Source: Haemophilus paracuniculus
GTDB taxonomy: Bacteria; Pseudomonadota; Gammaproteobacteria; Enterobacterales; Pasteurellaceae
NCBI RefSeq assembly: GCF_002015115.1
Contig: NZ_MUYA01000003.1
Location: 1 to 64,000 of the forward strand
Direction: 5' to 3'
Length of the DNA: 64,000 nt
A model generated the notes under the pieces. The model was given only the letters and a program-made list of their open reading frames with translations. It was not told the origin of the DNA and did no database searches. This document shows positions 1 through 7,996 of the stretch, piece by piece. Made by a program: the position numbers and the translations under genes. The first letter of the stretch is position 1; every line of letters starts with the position of its first letter.

Positions 1-57
1 AGGGAACACAGTTGCTACCTCGCCTACGGCGATACTTCCCCCGTAAACGGGGGAAGA
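1..57. repeat. GC-rich intergenic palindrome, partial copy at window edge
   Basis: The segment carries the hairpin CTTCCCCCGT / ACGGGGGAAG (35-56), preceded by CGCCTACGGCG. It belongs to the same family as the elements near 533, 25397, 28723 and 34411, and is probably cut by the window start. No coding sequence is visible here. Confidence 0.6.
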
Positions 58-89
58 GCTCATCATTTCATTTTTCTCTCATAAAATAA

Positions 90-122
90 AAAGCCCACAA
101 TTTTTAAATTTGCGGACTTTTA
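90..122 (-). terminator. Probable terminator of the small membrane protein gene
   Basis: On the minus strand an imperfect hairpin (AAAGTCCGCAAAT against ATTGTGGGCTTT, allowing G-U pairs) is followed by a run of T. It lies about 20 bases beyond the stop codon at 141. Confidence 0.5.
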
Positions 123-140
123 ACTATAAAATAATTTATA

Positions 141-398
141 TCAATCTTCGTATTTCCCAAATGCTCGATCCCATTTTTGTTTGCGGGTCAAATGCGGATC
201 AAAGATGATTTTTAACAACAAATACAGTGCAAAAAGAGTAAAAAGGAAAGCGACAATGATAACTGCAATTAGATAATCAAACTCAATAACAGTGTTGCCG
301 ATATAATAAATACCAGCACTGCATAAAGCTAAAAACAGTATTAACACTATAAGATGACGGCAGTAGTATAAAATGCTACACCAAATAATCACATCCAT
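141..398 (-). CDS. Small two-helix membrane protein of unknown function
   Basis: An 85-residue protein I do not recognise. Two hydrophobic stretches, about residues 14-35 and 42-65, suggest two transmembrane helices. A short charged C-terminal tail (DPHLTRKQKWDRAFGKYED) follows and is probably cytosolic. A good ribosome-binding site, GAGGG, lies six bases before the ATG, and a hairpin terminator follows the stop, so it looks like a real single-gene unit rather than chance. It stands alone downstream of the ccm operon, on the same strand but separated from it by a terminator and a repeat. No motif indicates a function. Confidence 0.6.
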   Translation of the reverse strand: MDVIIWCSILYYCRHLIVLILFLALCSAGIYYIGNTVIEFDYLIAVIIVAFLFTLFALYLLLKIIFDPHLTRKQKWDRAFGKYED

Positions 399-465
399 TT
401 TTCCCTCTTTTTTCGTGGTTACTCTCTAAAAGGAATATATAACAGGATTTATCATAGTACAACGA

Positions 466-502
466 AAAACCCACACCAAGCGGTAACTTGATGTGGGTTT
501 TT
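466..502. terminator. Terminator beyond the ccm operon, with an uptake-signal core in its loop side
   Basis: AAACCCACA and TGTGGGTTT form a stem with T runs on both sides. The sequence between them contains CAAGCGGTAAC, an uptake-signal core. On the minus strand it lies about 160 bases after ccmI and could end that operon. Confidence 0.6.
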
Positions 503-532
503 ATTAAGATCTTGCCCCTTGCATTTATTTTT

Positions 533-609
533 CCCCCTTCGGTCTCGCGTTGCTCGACCACTTCCCCCGCAAGCGGGGGAAGTACCCTGCGTAGCAGGGG
601 GTAGGGGGC
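533..609. repeat. GC-rich intergenic palindromic element, copy 1
   Basis: The element begins CCCCCTTCGGTCTCG and ends GTAGGGGGC, giving short terminal inverted repeats. In the middle is the perfect hairpin CTTCCCCCGC / GCGGGGGAAG (561-582), and near the right end a second stem, CCCTGCGTAGCAGGG. The same modules recur at 25397-25520, 28723-28832 and 34411-34562. No ORF is present. Confidence 0.75.
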
Positions 610-660
610 TAAATTTTAGAAGATCCTACCCCTTGTAAGGGGAAAATTTAGCGAAAAGCC

Positions 661-1536
661 TTATTTTTCATTCGCCTTTTGCGACTCTCGGGCGGTTTGG
701 ATACTGCGTTCAATCACAGGCACGCGAGGGTCATCGGCGGGCATTAGTTTTAGCACCATTGCCCAAGTGAGGGCTGCCATTTTGTAATCTTCCGCTTCAA
801 AATATTGGAACGCCAATAAATTCAAGGCTTCGATGTTGGAATGATCTTTTCGCACCACCTGTTTCAGTAGTTCCAGCCCTTTCTCTTTGTCCTCTTTTTC
901 TGAGGAAAAGACCAAAATGCGGGCGTATTCGATTTTGTAATCGACATTATCGGGTTCAAGTTTGTTGGCTTGTTCGTTCGCATCGAGGGCGAGTTGCCAT
1001 TTTTCCCCTTGCATTGCGATTTTGCCGAGTAACGACCACATTGCGGCGTTATTCGGTTCATCTTGCAATTTGAGGCGTAAGGCGGTGCTGAATTGTTGCA
1101 ATTCGCTTTCACTTAGCTCTTTTCCTGCTTTTAGTTGATCGAAGAAATAGGGCAATTTCTGGTAGGTTTTGCTCATCATCATTTCGGCTTGTGGCGAGCC
1201 AACTTTGAGGTAAGTCGCCCCTGCCATTAAAATCAGCAAAAATACCCCTGCACCTAAGGCGATTTTCGGGTTAAACGCCGTTTGTTTTGTTTGTGCTTGT
1301 TCACTCGGAATATCTTGCAATAAAGATTGCTGCAATTCCGTTTTGAGCTGTTGGCTATTTTCTAATAGCCCGAGCTGTTCGTCTCGCTCTAATTCTTGTA
1401 AGCGGTTGAAATAAAAGGCTTTATTTAATTCTTCCCGTTTTACCCCCTCGCCTGTTGGCATTGGGCGGAACAGGGGATAAAAGCAGATCGCCAGCATCAC
1501 GAGCGTGATTAAAGCGATAAAAAACCAGAGTATCAT
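661..1536 (-). CDS. ccmI: Cytochrome c maturation protein CcmI
   Basis: This 291-residue protein is the apocytochrome-handling subunit of the haem ligation complex CcmFHI. An N-terminal helix (residues 1-22) starts in the membrane and a second hydrophobic helix lies near 92-110. The loop between them contains the charged segment FYFNRLQELERDEQLGLL typical of CcmI, and the rest is a periplasmic TPR-like domain (AMWSLLGKIAMQGEKW, NVDYKIEYARIL). The ATG at 1536 lies three bases after the ccmH stop, so translation is coupled. It is the last gene of ccmABCDEFGHI. In this family CcmI binds the C-terminus of the unfolded cytochrome; no nrfG-like second copy is seen here. Confidence 0.88.
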   Translation of the reverse strand: MILWFFIALITLVMLAICFYPLFRPMPTGEGVKREELNKAFYFNRLQELERDEQLGLLENSQQLKTELQQSLLQDIPSEQAQTKQTAFNPKIALGAGVFLLILMAGATYLKVGSPQAEMMMSKTYQKLPYFFDQLKAGKELSESELQQFSTALRLKLQDEPNNAAMWSLLGKIAMQGEKWQLALDANEQANKLEPDNVDYKIEYARILVFSSEKEDKEKGLELLKQVVRKDHSNIEALNLLAFQYFEAEDYKMAALTWAMVLKLMPADDPRVPVIERSIQTARESQKANEK

Positions 1537-1539
1537 CGG

Positions 1540-2004
1540 TTATTCCTTGTCTTTTAATAATGCGTTGAGACGCTGTTTTTGTTCGTCTGTTAAAATTTCA
1601 GCGGAACTGACCGCTTGTTGGGCTTTGGGCTGGGATTTTCTTCGCCATAAAAAGCCGAAGCCAAACAGTAACATTAGGATCGGGGCGATCCATAAGATGA
1701 TCGTGCCAGCGGTAACGGGCGGATCGTAGGTAACGAAATTGCCGTAGCGTTCGATCATATAGTTGGTAACGTCTTGCTTGGTTCTGCCCTCTTTCAATAA
1801 TTCCAACACTTTGGCACGCATATCGGTGGCAATGGTGGCGTTGGAATCGGCAATGTTGTTATTTTGGCACTGCGGGCAACGCAATTCTTGAATCAAAGCA
1901 CGGTAATCTTGCTCTTGTTGCGGCGAGTTAAATTCCACCACCTCAATGGTGGCAACGGCGGATACGCTCAACAAAAGCAGTAAACAAGCGGTCAGTTTTT
2001 TCAT
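1540..2004 (-). CDS. ccmH: Cytochrome c maturation thiol reductase CcmH
   Basis: A protein of 154 residues. The start chosen is the ATG at 2004 (MKKLTACLLLLL), which overlaps the ccmG stop by one base (TAATG); a longer upstream frame would read into ccmG. A signal peptide is followed by the redox motif RCPQC (LRCPQCQNNNIADS), which in this family reduces the haem-binding cysteines of the apocytochrome. A C-terminal transmembrane helix lies near residues 105-122 (GTIILWIAPILMLLFGF). The gene stands between ccmG and ccmI and encodes only the short CcmH type, CcmI being separate, unlike the fused E. coli form. Confidence 0.9.
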   Translation of the reverse strand: MKKLTACLLLLLSVSAVATIEVVEFNSPQQEQDYRALIQELRCPQCQNNNIADSNATIATDMRAKVLELLKEGRTKQDVTNYMIERYGNFVTYDPPVTAGTIILWIAPILMLLFGFGFLWRRKSQPKAQQAVSSAEILTDEQKQRLNALLKDKE

Positions 2005-2549
2005 TATTTTTGCCCTAACAGTTGGTTGTAAATCGGCAGTAATTTTTCGTTCCACACTTTGTCGTTCACATCGCCCGTGTGGCGGTAACGAATAATGCCG
2101 TCTTTATCCACAATAAAGGTTTCTGGCGCACCATAAACCCCGAGATCAAAGGCAAAAGCCCCTTTTTCATCTTTCAGCACCACTTGATAAGGGTTGCCGA
2201 GATCTTTCAGCCATTTGATCGCTTTTTGGGTGTCGTCTTTGTAATCCACCCCAACAATGGTGATCCCTTGATCCGCTAATTTATTGAGGTAAGTATGTTC
2301 TGCATAACAAGTCGGACACCAAGTCGCCCACACATTAAGCAAAATCGGTTTGCCTTGCTGAAAGAGTTTGTTGTCGTACTCTTTATTTTCAAACAAATCG
2401 TACATTATTTTGCTCGGCACGGGCTTGCCGATTAACGCACTTTCCAAGGCACGAGGGTCGTTGCCCTCGGCGTTGCGTTGCAGTTGCACGAAAAACGCCA
2501 CACACACGGCAACAAAAATAATTAAAGGTAAATAGAGTTTTTTATTCAT
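2004..2549 (-). CDS. ccmG: Periplasmic thiol:disulfide oxidoreductase CcmG (DsbE)
   Basis: A 181-residue membrane-anchored thioredoxin-fold protein. An N-terminal signal anchor (KLYLPLIIFVAVCVAFFVQL) leads to the thioredoxin domain with the active site WATWCPTCYAEH near residue 80, and the cis-Pro loop GVYGAPETFIVD typical of CcmG/DsbE. It passes electrons to CcmH or to the apocytochrome so that haem can be attached. It starts six bases after ccmF and overlaps ccmH by one base, consistent with one transcript. Confidence 0.92.
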   Translation of the reverse strand: MNKKLYLPLIIFVAVCVAFFVQLQRNAEGNDPRALESALIGKPVPSKIMYDLFENKEYDNKLFQQGKPILLNVWATWCPTCYAEHTYLNKLADQGITIVGVDYKDDTQKAIKWLKDLGNPYQVVLKDEKGAFAFDLGVYGAPETFIVDKDGIIRYRHTGDVNDKVWNEKLLPIYNQLLGQK

Positions 2550-2554
2550 AACGA

Positions 2555-4516
2555 TTACGCCTCATTACGATTTTTATTGAGCAACGCCCCAAAGCGATAA
2601 CGGCGATCAAGCATACAGAGCAATCCGCCGAGAGCCATAAATAAGCCGCCGATCCAGATCCAACGCACGAATGGTTTGTAATACAAACGCAACGCCCACG
2701 AATCATCTTCAAATTTTTCGCCTAACGCCACATAAATATCACGGCTGAAACCCCAGTCGATCGCGGCTTCGGTCATTGGCATTTTACTCACGGTGTAAAA
2801 ACGTTTTTCCGCAAATAAACTTGCCTCTAATTTACCGTTGCGAGCCACATCGACTTGGGCTTTGCCACCCGTGTAGTTCGGGCCGTCCGCATCGCTTAAT
2901 CCGACAAAGGTAAAATCGTAACCTGCAATGTTGGTGGTGTCGCCAATATTCATTCGCACATCACGTTCAATGCTGTAATTTTGAGTAAAGGCAACGCCCC
3001 AAATGCTCATCGCTAAACCTAAGTGAGCCAACACCATTCCCCAATGAGAACGGGAAATTTTTCGCACGCCAACGAAAAAGGATTCACGGTGGGTAGCTCG
3101 TTTATGCAATTCGTAGAGAGATAAGCAGACGATAAATACCGCCATCATAATCCCTAGCACCGCACTGACGGTAACGCCGTCTTGCAGTAAATATGGCAAG
3201 CCAAAACCAGCAATCAACATAATGATAAGACTAACAATCACAGGTTTGCGAATATGCGAAACCTGATCACGCCGCCATTTTACAAGGGGTCCGATTCCCA
3301 AAAATAGTGCAAATGGGATCATAATTAACAGGAACATTCTATCGAAGAATGGGGCACCGATAGAGATCGTCCCTAATCCTAACTGCTTATGCACCAGCGG
3401 TAACAAAGTGCCTAAGAACACCACCACCAACGCCGCCATTAACAACAAGTTGTTGGCGAGCAACATTGTTTCACGGGAATAGCGTTCCGCATTATCACGG
3501 GAACGAATTTGGCTACCTTTGTAGGCATAAAGGGCGAGTGAGCCACCGATTACGACCACTAAATACGCCAAAATATACAAGCCTCGGGTTGGGTTTGAAG
3601 CGAAAGCGTGTACCGAAACCAAAATCCCCGAACGCACCAAGAACGTGCCAACCAAACAGAGCGAAAACGCCAGAATGGCGAGTAGCACCGTCCAGGTTTT
3701 GAATGAGCCACGTTTTTCCGTTACCGCCAGCGAGTGCAGTAACGCCGTTCCTGCTAACCACGGCATTAGCGAGGCGTTTTCCGTTGGATCCCAGAACCAC
3801 CAACCGCCCCAGCCGAGTTCGTAATACGCCCACCAAGAGCCAAGCACGATCCCAAGGGTAAGAAAAATCCACGCCGCCATTGTCCACGGACGAGACCATC
3901 TCGCCCAAGCGGTGTCCAATTTTCCCGACATCAATGAGGCAATTGAGAACGCAAACGCCACCGAGAACCCTACATAGCCCATATAGAGCAGCGGCGGGTG
4001 GAAAATCAAGCCCACATCTTGTAGCAACGGATTCAATTCACGCCCGTCCACAGGGAAATCAGGGAAAGTGCGGGTAAAGGGATTTGAGGTAAATAAAATA
4101 AAGATCAAAAAGCCCAGCGTTACCAAGCCGAGAACGCCCAGAACGCGAGCAACCGCTTCCCGTGGCAACTGTTTACTGAACAACGCCACCGCCGCACTCC
4201 AACAGGCGAGTAGCCAGATCCAGAGTAATAACGATCCCTCGTGAGCCCCCCACACGCCTGACAAGCGGTATTGTAATGGCAAGGTGCTGTTTGAGTTGGT
4301 TGCCACATATTTGACGCTAAAATCATTTACCGCAAACAGGTAAAACAGGCACGCAAAAGAGAGCGTGAGGCTTAAAAATAAGCCAAACGTCATTGGGCGA
4401 GCTAACGCCATCAGTTGCGAGTTGCCTTTCGCCGCCCCCCAAAGTGGGAAAATGGTCAAAAGCACCGCAATCGCCAAGCTAAGGGCGAGGCTATAATTTC
4501 CTAATTCCGCAATCAT
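2555..4516 (-). CDS. ccmF: Haem lyase subunit CcmF
   Basis: A 653-residue polytopic inner-membrane protein that ligates haem from holo-CcmE to apocytochrome c. It has the WWD signature [18 protein letters not shown] near residues 240-258 and many hydrophobic helices. A large soluble periplasmic loop near the C-terminus (about 510-610) precedes the last helix. Length fits the CcmF family. It overlaps ccmE by four bases (ATGA) and is followed closely by ccmG. This is the only CcmF/NrfE-type gene in the window, so it may also serve the unusual CXXCK haem site of NrfA encoded next door. Confidence 0.95.
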   Translation of the reverse strand: MIAELGNYSLALSLAIAVLLTIFPLWGAAKGNSQLMALARPMTFGLFLSLTLSFACLFYLFAVNDFSVKYVATNSNSTLPLQYRLSGVWGAHEGSLLLWIWLLACWSAAVALFSKQLPREAVARVLGVLGLVTLGFLIFILFTSNPFTRTFPDFPVDGRELNPLLQDVGLIFHPPLLYMGYVGFSVAFAFSIASLMSGKLDTAWARWSRPWTMAAWIFLTLGIVLGSWWAYYELGWGGWWFWDPTENASLMPWLAGTALLHSLAVTEKRGSFKTWTVLLAILAFSLCLVGTFLVRSGILVSVHAFASNPTRGLYILAYLVVVIGGSLALYAYKGSQIRSRDNAERYSRETMLLANNLLLMAALVVVFLGTLLPLVHKQLGLGTISIGAPFFDRMFLLIMIPFALFLGIGPLVKWRRDQVSHIRKPVIVSLIIMLIAGFGLPYLLQDGVTVSAVLGIMMAVFIVCLSLYELHKRATHRESFFVGVRKISRSHWGMVLAHLGLAMSIWGVAFTQNYSIERDVRMNIGDTTNIAGYDFTFVGLSDADGPNYTGGKAQVDVARNGKLEASLFAEKRFYTVSKMPMTEAAIDWGFSRDIYVALGEKFEDDSWALRLYYKPFVRWIWIGGLFMALGGLLCMLDRRYRFGALLNKNRNEA

Positions 4517-5049
4517 TTTTGACCTTCTTTCTCACTGGCTTGACGAGCTTTTTCGGCTCGATCTCGCTCACTTTCGTTTTTCAAATCCGATACGCCCATT
4601 GGTTTGTGGGCTTTTTTCATCTGTTCATCAAGCTCTGGTGGTACATAGTTTTCATCGTGTTTCGCCAACACTTCCGTGGCTTCTAACAAAGTTGGCGATT
4701 TCAACACCCCTTGTGCCACAATGCCTTGCCCTTCACGGAAGAGATCAGGCAAGATCCCTTCATATTCCACGCTGATCGCAGGTCCGATATCGTTCAGATC
4801 AAAACGCACTTTGAGGCTTTTCGGATCACGCACCACCGAACCTGTAACCACCATTCCGCCCACACGGATACGTTGTCCCACTTCGGGTTTGGTGCTAGGG
4901 TCGTTTTCTTTACCGTAGATAATTTCAGACGGGGTGTAAAATAGGTCGATATTTTGACGTAATGCGTAAAGCATCAAGCCCGCCGCAACGCTGATACCGA
5001 GTAGTACAAATAAAATTAACGATAAACGAGATTTACGTCTTGGATTCAT
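4513..5049 (-). CDS. ccmE: Haem chaperone CcmE
   Basis: A 178-residue periplasmic haem carrier with one N-terminal membrane anchor ([21 protein letters not shown]) and an OB-like beta domain. The haem-binding histidine lies in [13 protein letters not shown], followed by the conserved tyrosine and the flexible charged C-terminal tail. CcmE receives haem exported by the CcmABCD complex and passes it to CcmF. It overlaps ccmF by four bases, and its ATG overlaps the ccmD stop by one base. Confidence 0.95.
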   Translation of the reverse strand: MNPRRKSRLSLILFVLLGISVAAGLMLYALRQNIDLFYTPSEIIYGKENDPSTKPEVGQRIRVGGMVVTGSVVRDPKSLKVRFDLNDIGPAISVEYEGILPDLFREGQGIVAQGVLKSPTLLEATEVLAKHDENYVPPELDEQMKKAHKPMGVSDLKNESERDRAEKARQASEKEGQK

Positions 5050-5243
5050 TACGATTGCCCTCTTGCTAAACGCTGTTCCCGCTGTTGTTCACGGCGAACG
5101 CTCTCAAACACTTTTTTCTTGCCTCGCACACTTTGGGCGATCAAAATCACAATAGTGAGCAATGAAATGCCGTAGGAAAGCCAAACGTAAAAACCGTAGC
5201 CCCCCATTGCCCAAAATTCACTCCACGATTGAAAAAACATCAT
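5049..5243 (-). CDS. ccmD: Haem exporter accessory protein CcmD
   Basis: A 64-residue protein with a single transmembrane helix ([22 protein letters not shown]) and a basic C-terminal tail ([19 protein letters not shown]), the usual make-up of CcmD. In this family it stabilises the CcmABC-CcmE complex during release of holo-CcmE. Two ATG codons occur in tandem at the start. Unusually, its upstream neighbour ccmC is 321 bases away rather than nearly touching, because of an insertion of repetitive sequence. Confidence 0.85.
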   Translation of the reverse strand: MMFFQSWSEFWAMGGYGFYVWLSYGISLLTIVILIAQSVRGKKKVFESVRREQQREQRLARGQS

Positions 5244-5279
5244 TCACTCCGTCTCTTTAATTTAATAATAAACCCAATT

Positions 5280-5582
5280 ACAAGGGGTAAGATTTCTAAA
5301 AATTTCCACCTTTTAGCATCTACCTTATATTTTCAAAAATTTCAAACCATTGCTCGAATAAATCCCCCCGTCATTTTGCGTTGAGCGGTTTCGTCAATTT
5401 CAAGGTCAATTTGTACTGTTTGAGCCTACTCAGTAGGCGAGTTTACAAATTGACCGCAGAAATTAGAAACAAGCGAAACAAAAGCAAAATGCTCGGGGTC
5501 GCCTTTCTTTTGCTACTTTTCTTTGGCGAAGCAAAGAAAAGTAGAACTACAAGGGGTAGGATTTCTAAAAATTTCCACCTTT
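5280..5582. repeat. Insertion of 269 bp bounded by 34-bp direct repeats inside the ccm operon
   Basis: Positions 5280-5313 and 5549-5582 are the same 34-bp word with one mismatch (ACAAGGGGTARGATTTCTAA followed by AAATTTCCACCTTT). The right copy contains the last codons and stop of ccmC. Removing one copy and the sequence between would leave ccmC about 50 bases from ccmD. This stretch has no gene. It holds the nested hairpin GGTCAATTTGTA / TACAAATTGACC (5404-5455) around GCCTACTCAGTAGGC, and a 13-bp stem CTACTTTTCTTTG / CAAAGAAAAGTAG (5513-5544). Confidence 0.7.
5282..5461. repeat. Composite ~180-bp intergenic repeat, copy A
   Basis: It starts AAGGGGTAAGATT, carries the conserved core CGTCATTTTGCGTTGAGC followed by TTCGTCAATTTCAA (from 5369), then a hairpin, and ends GACCGCAGAA. 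Copy B at 14635-14818 has the same start, core and end but a different hairpin segment. Confidence 0.65.
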
Positions 5583-6311
5583 GCTCGCCAACTCACGCAC
5601 CCACGGGCGTTTGCGATCTTCTTTGAGTAATTCCACCCGATAACGCACCAGCGAAAGCCAAATATAGAGGGCTAAAAAGCCGAAAATACATAAAATCAAT
5701 GGAATTAACATTGGGGTGGCAATGGACGGCTTTTCAAATTTGGTAATGCTCGCCCCTTGATGTAGGGTATTCCACCATTGCACCGAAAAGTGAATAATCG
5801 GCAAGTTGATCACGCCGACAATGCACAAAATCCCCGCCGCTTTTGCCCCCATTGCCCGATCTTGGAAAGCGGTGTAAAGGGCTAAAATGCCTAAATAGAG
5901 GAAAAGCAGGATCAATTCTGAGGTTAAGCGAGCGTCCCACACCCACCAAGTTCCCCACATTGGCTTGCCCCACACTGCCCCTGTTACAAGGGCTAAAAAG
6001 GTAAACACTGCCCCAATAGGTGCAGTAGCAATCATAAACACATGAGCCTGTTTGATTTGCCACACGAGGGCAACTACCGCCGCCACTGCCATTGAGGCGT
6101 AAACGCCCATCGACCAAATCGCCGTGGGAACGTGTACATACATAATACGGAAACTATTGCCCTGTTGATAATCGGCTGGGGCATAAGCCAAGCCCCAAAC
6201 TAGCCCCACGCCCAATAATAGGGCGGTTAATACCGCAAAAAACGGCATAAATTTACCGCACAAGCGGTATTGTGTTTCAGATTTGGCGTAAGGGTGTAAC
6301 CACTTCCACAT
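5565..6311 (-). CDS. ccmC: Haem exporter permease CcmC
   Basis: A 248-residue protein with six transmembrane helices and the tryptophan-rich WWD signature WGTWWVWDARLTSELIL, which binds haem at the periplasmic face and loads it onto CcmE. Flanking conserved histidines are likely in YVHVPTAIW and INLPIIHFSVQWW. Start ATG at 6311, ten bases after ccmB. The last residues (KGGNF) and the stop lie inside a 34-bp repeat word, so the extreme C-terminus may have been altered by the adjacent insertion. Confidence 0.95.
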   Translation of the reverse strand: MWKWLHPYAKSETQYRLCGKFMPFFAVLTALLLGVGLVWGLAYAPADYQQGNSFRIMYVHVPTAIWSMGVYASMAVAAVVALVWQIKQAHVFMIATAPIGAVFTFLALVTGAVWGKPMWGTWWVWDARLTSELILLFLYLGILALYTAFQDRAMGAKAAGILCIVGVINLPIIHFSVQWWNTLHQGASITKFEKPSIATPMLIPLILCIFGFLALYIWLSLVRYRVELLKEDRKRPWVRELASKGGNF

Positions 6312-6320
6312 ACATTTTCC

Positions 6321-6989
6321 TTATTGTTCTAAACTAATTCGTAACGCTGCCGCAATCGCAAAGGGGGATAGCGTAACCGCCCCCACTAACATTGCCCCCA
6401 AAATCGCCAATTGCCCGTGATAGGGGAAATTGGAACTGGCGGCGTCCAACACAGACGCAGCGAAAATTAACACGGGGATAAATAACGGCACAACCAGCAA
6501 GCTCAACAACACCCCGCCTTTGCGAAGCCCGACAGTTAAAGCCACCCCGATTGCCCCGATGCAACTTAAAATCGGTGTACCGACCAACAGAGTTAGCACC
6601 AAGGCTAACCATAAATTAAATTCTAACGACAACAACAAGCCAGCAATCGGCGATAACAAAATCAACGGCACACCCGTTAAAAGCCAATGGGCGATCACTT
6701 TGGCGAGTGCCGTCAAAGCGAGGGGTTGAGCCGTGAGCATTAGCTGTTCGAGCGAGCCGTCCATAAAATCATCACGGAATAAGCGTTCAAAAGAGAGTAA
6801 CGCCGAGAGCAACGCCGCCACCCACGCAATCCCAGGGGCAATTTTTGCCAATAATTTCGGATCTGGGCCGACAACCAACGGAAAGAGGGTTAATACGATC
6901 AAAAAGAACCATAATGGATTCAATAATTCCGCCTGCTTCCGCCACGCGATTTGTAGCTCTCGCTGAATAATTTTACTGAAAATCATCAT
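6321..6989 (-). CDS. ccmB: Haem exporter permease CcmB
   Basis: A 222-residue membrane subunit with about six hydrophobic helices, partner of the ATPase CcmA in the CcmABCD release complex. The N-terminal sequence ([35 protein letters not shown]) is characteristic of CcmB. It overlaps ccmA by four bases, indicating translational coupling. Tandem ATG codons make the start ambiguous by one residue. Confidence 0.93.
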   Translation of the reverse strand: MMIFSKIIQRELQIAWRKQAELLNPLWFFLIVLTLFPLVVGPDPKLLAKIAPGIAWVAALLSALLSFERLFRDDFMDGSLEQLMLTAQPLALTALAKVIAHWLLTGVPLILLSPIAGLLLSLEFNLWLALVLTLLVGTPILSCIGAIGVALTVGLRKGGVLLSLLVVPLFIPVLIFAASVLDAASSNFPYHGQLAILGAMLVGAVTLSPFAIAAALRISLEQ

Positions 6990-7639
6990 AATCCACCCCC
7001 TTGTAGAGGCTGAAATTGAGCGAGATTCACTTTTTTCAGTTGCGAACTTTCAATCTCTTGGTGGCTGGTTAAAATCACGATACCGCCTTGTTTCGCGTGG
7101 CTTTCAAACAGTGCTGTGAGTAGTTTTACCCCTGTTTTATCAATCGCCGTAAATGGCTCGTCTAAAATCCATAAAGGGGCTTTGGAAATCCATAACCGAG
7201 CCAACGCAATGCGTTTTTGTTGCCCTGCGGAAAGTTGGCTGGCGGGCAAATCTTCTCGCCCAATCAAGCCGACTTTTTCAAGGCTTTGCCATAAAATTTC
7301 ATCGCCCTGTTCGCTTTGGCTGATTTGCTGATAAAAGCGTAAATTTTCCCAAGCGGTCAGTTCGGGCTTAATTCCCGCTTGATGCCCTAAATAGAGCAAA
7401 TTGTGATGATATTCTTCCCGATTTTTATGAATTGCCAAGCCATTCCAGCTCACATCGCCCGCCAATGGACGAGCCAGCCCCGCCAAAATGCGTAAAAGGC
7501 TAGTTTTACCAATGCCGTTATGCCCCTCAATTTGCACAAAACTACCCGCTTGCCAAGTGGCATTTAGCCCTTGAAACAGCAGTTTATCGCCCCGTTGGCA
7601 GGCAATGTCGTTCAGTTGTAATTGATTAAGTTGGCTCAT
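6986..7639 (-). CDS. ccmA: Haem exporter ATP-binding protein CcmA
   Basis: A 217-residue ABC ATPase with Walker [12 protein letters not shown], signature [15 protein letters not shown], Walker [13 protein letters not shown] and the switch histidine in ILTSHQ. The ATG at 7639 (MSQLNQLQL) is preferred over an in-frame GTG one codon earlier. CcmA powers release of holo-CcmE from CcmC. It is the first gene of the operon, with a 357-base intergenic region separating it from the divergent nrfA. Confidence 0.93.
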   Translation of the reverse strand: MSQLNQLQLNDIACQRGDKLLFQGLNATWQAGSFVQIEGHNGIGKTSLLRILAGLARPLAGDVSWNGLAIHKNREEYHHNLLYLGHQAGIKPELTAWENLRFYQQISQSEQGDEILWQSLEKVGLIGREDLPASQLSAGQQKRIALARLWISKAPLWILDEPFTAIDKTGVKLLTALFESHAKQGGIVILTSHQEIESSQLKKVNLAQFQPLQGGGL

Positions 7640-7996
7640 CACAAATCATTCGCTGAAAAAAGGGGGGCGATTTTAACATAGCCACCCAATTTAGTAATCA
7701 CATTATCATCAATCAAAATAAATGGATTTTGCGATAATGGCTCACAAAATCCCTAAAATAAATAGGCTATTTTTACCTAAATAACTCTTTTATTTTAACC
7801 GATAAAATATAAATGTAGATTGTTTGTTACACACTTGTTCAATAAAGTTTGATCTAATTCAACTATTTATCATTTTTTGATAGCTAAAACCCTAATTTTA
7901 AAATACCCTTATCCTACCTTTCTTTATATTCGTCTCTTATTAAATTAAATAAGAAACATTCTCATTTTAATAGACCTTTCATTGGGGGAATAAAAC
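7640..7996. promoter_or_regulatory. Divergent ccmA/nrfA control region
   Basis: An A/T-rich gap of 357 bases without a gene. It must hold promoters for both operons. The only site I can support is the FNR-like box at 7849-7862; an A/T-rich promoter-like stretch (TAAAAT, 7899-7904) lies downstream of it. I see no convincing operator on the ccmA side. Confidence 0.6.
7849..7862 (+). promoter_or_regulatory. FNR-like binding site upstream of nrfA
   Basis: TTGATCTAATTCAA matches the FNR consensus TTGAT-N4-ATCAA with one mismatch. It sits about 45-55 bases before plausible -10 sequences for nrfA. Anaerobic activation of nrf operons by FNR is established in enterics and Haemophilus; its use here is inferred. 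Confidence 0.65.

Noticed and set aside
3513-3908. Long open frames inside ccmF on both strands
   Set aside because: They are shadows of the strongly supported ccmF frame, with no ribosome-binding sites or recognisable protein features.
5513-5544. 13-bp stem CTACTTTTCTTTG / CAAAGAAAAGTAG as a ccmC terminator
   Set aside because: It is strong enough to pause transcription but lacks a clear T run on the minus strand, and it belongs to a repeat; I list it only as part of the insertion.
5381-5626. An 81-codon open frame across the ccmC-ccmD insertion
   Set aside because: It is made of repeat hairpins and the antisense ccmC end, with no binding site or protein-like features.
7904-7921. NarL/NarP heptamers upstream of nrfA
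   Set aside because: TACCCTT and TACCTTT are near-matches, but the spacing and orientation do not fit the 7-2-7 arrangement clearly enough.
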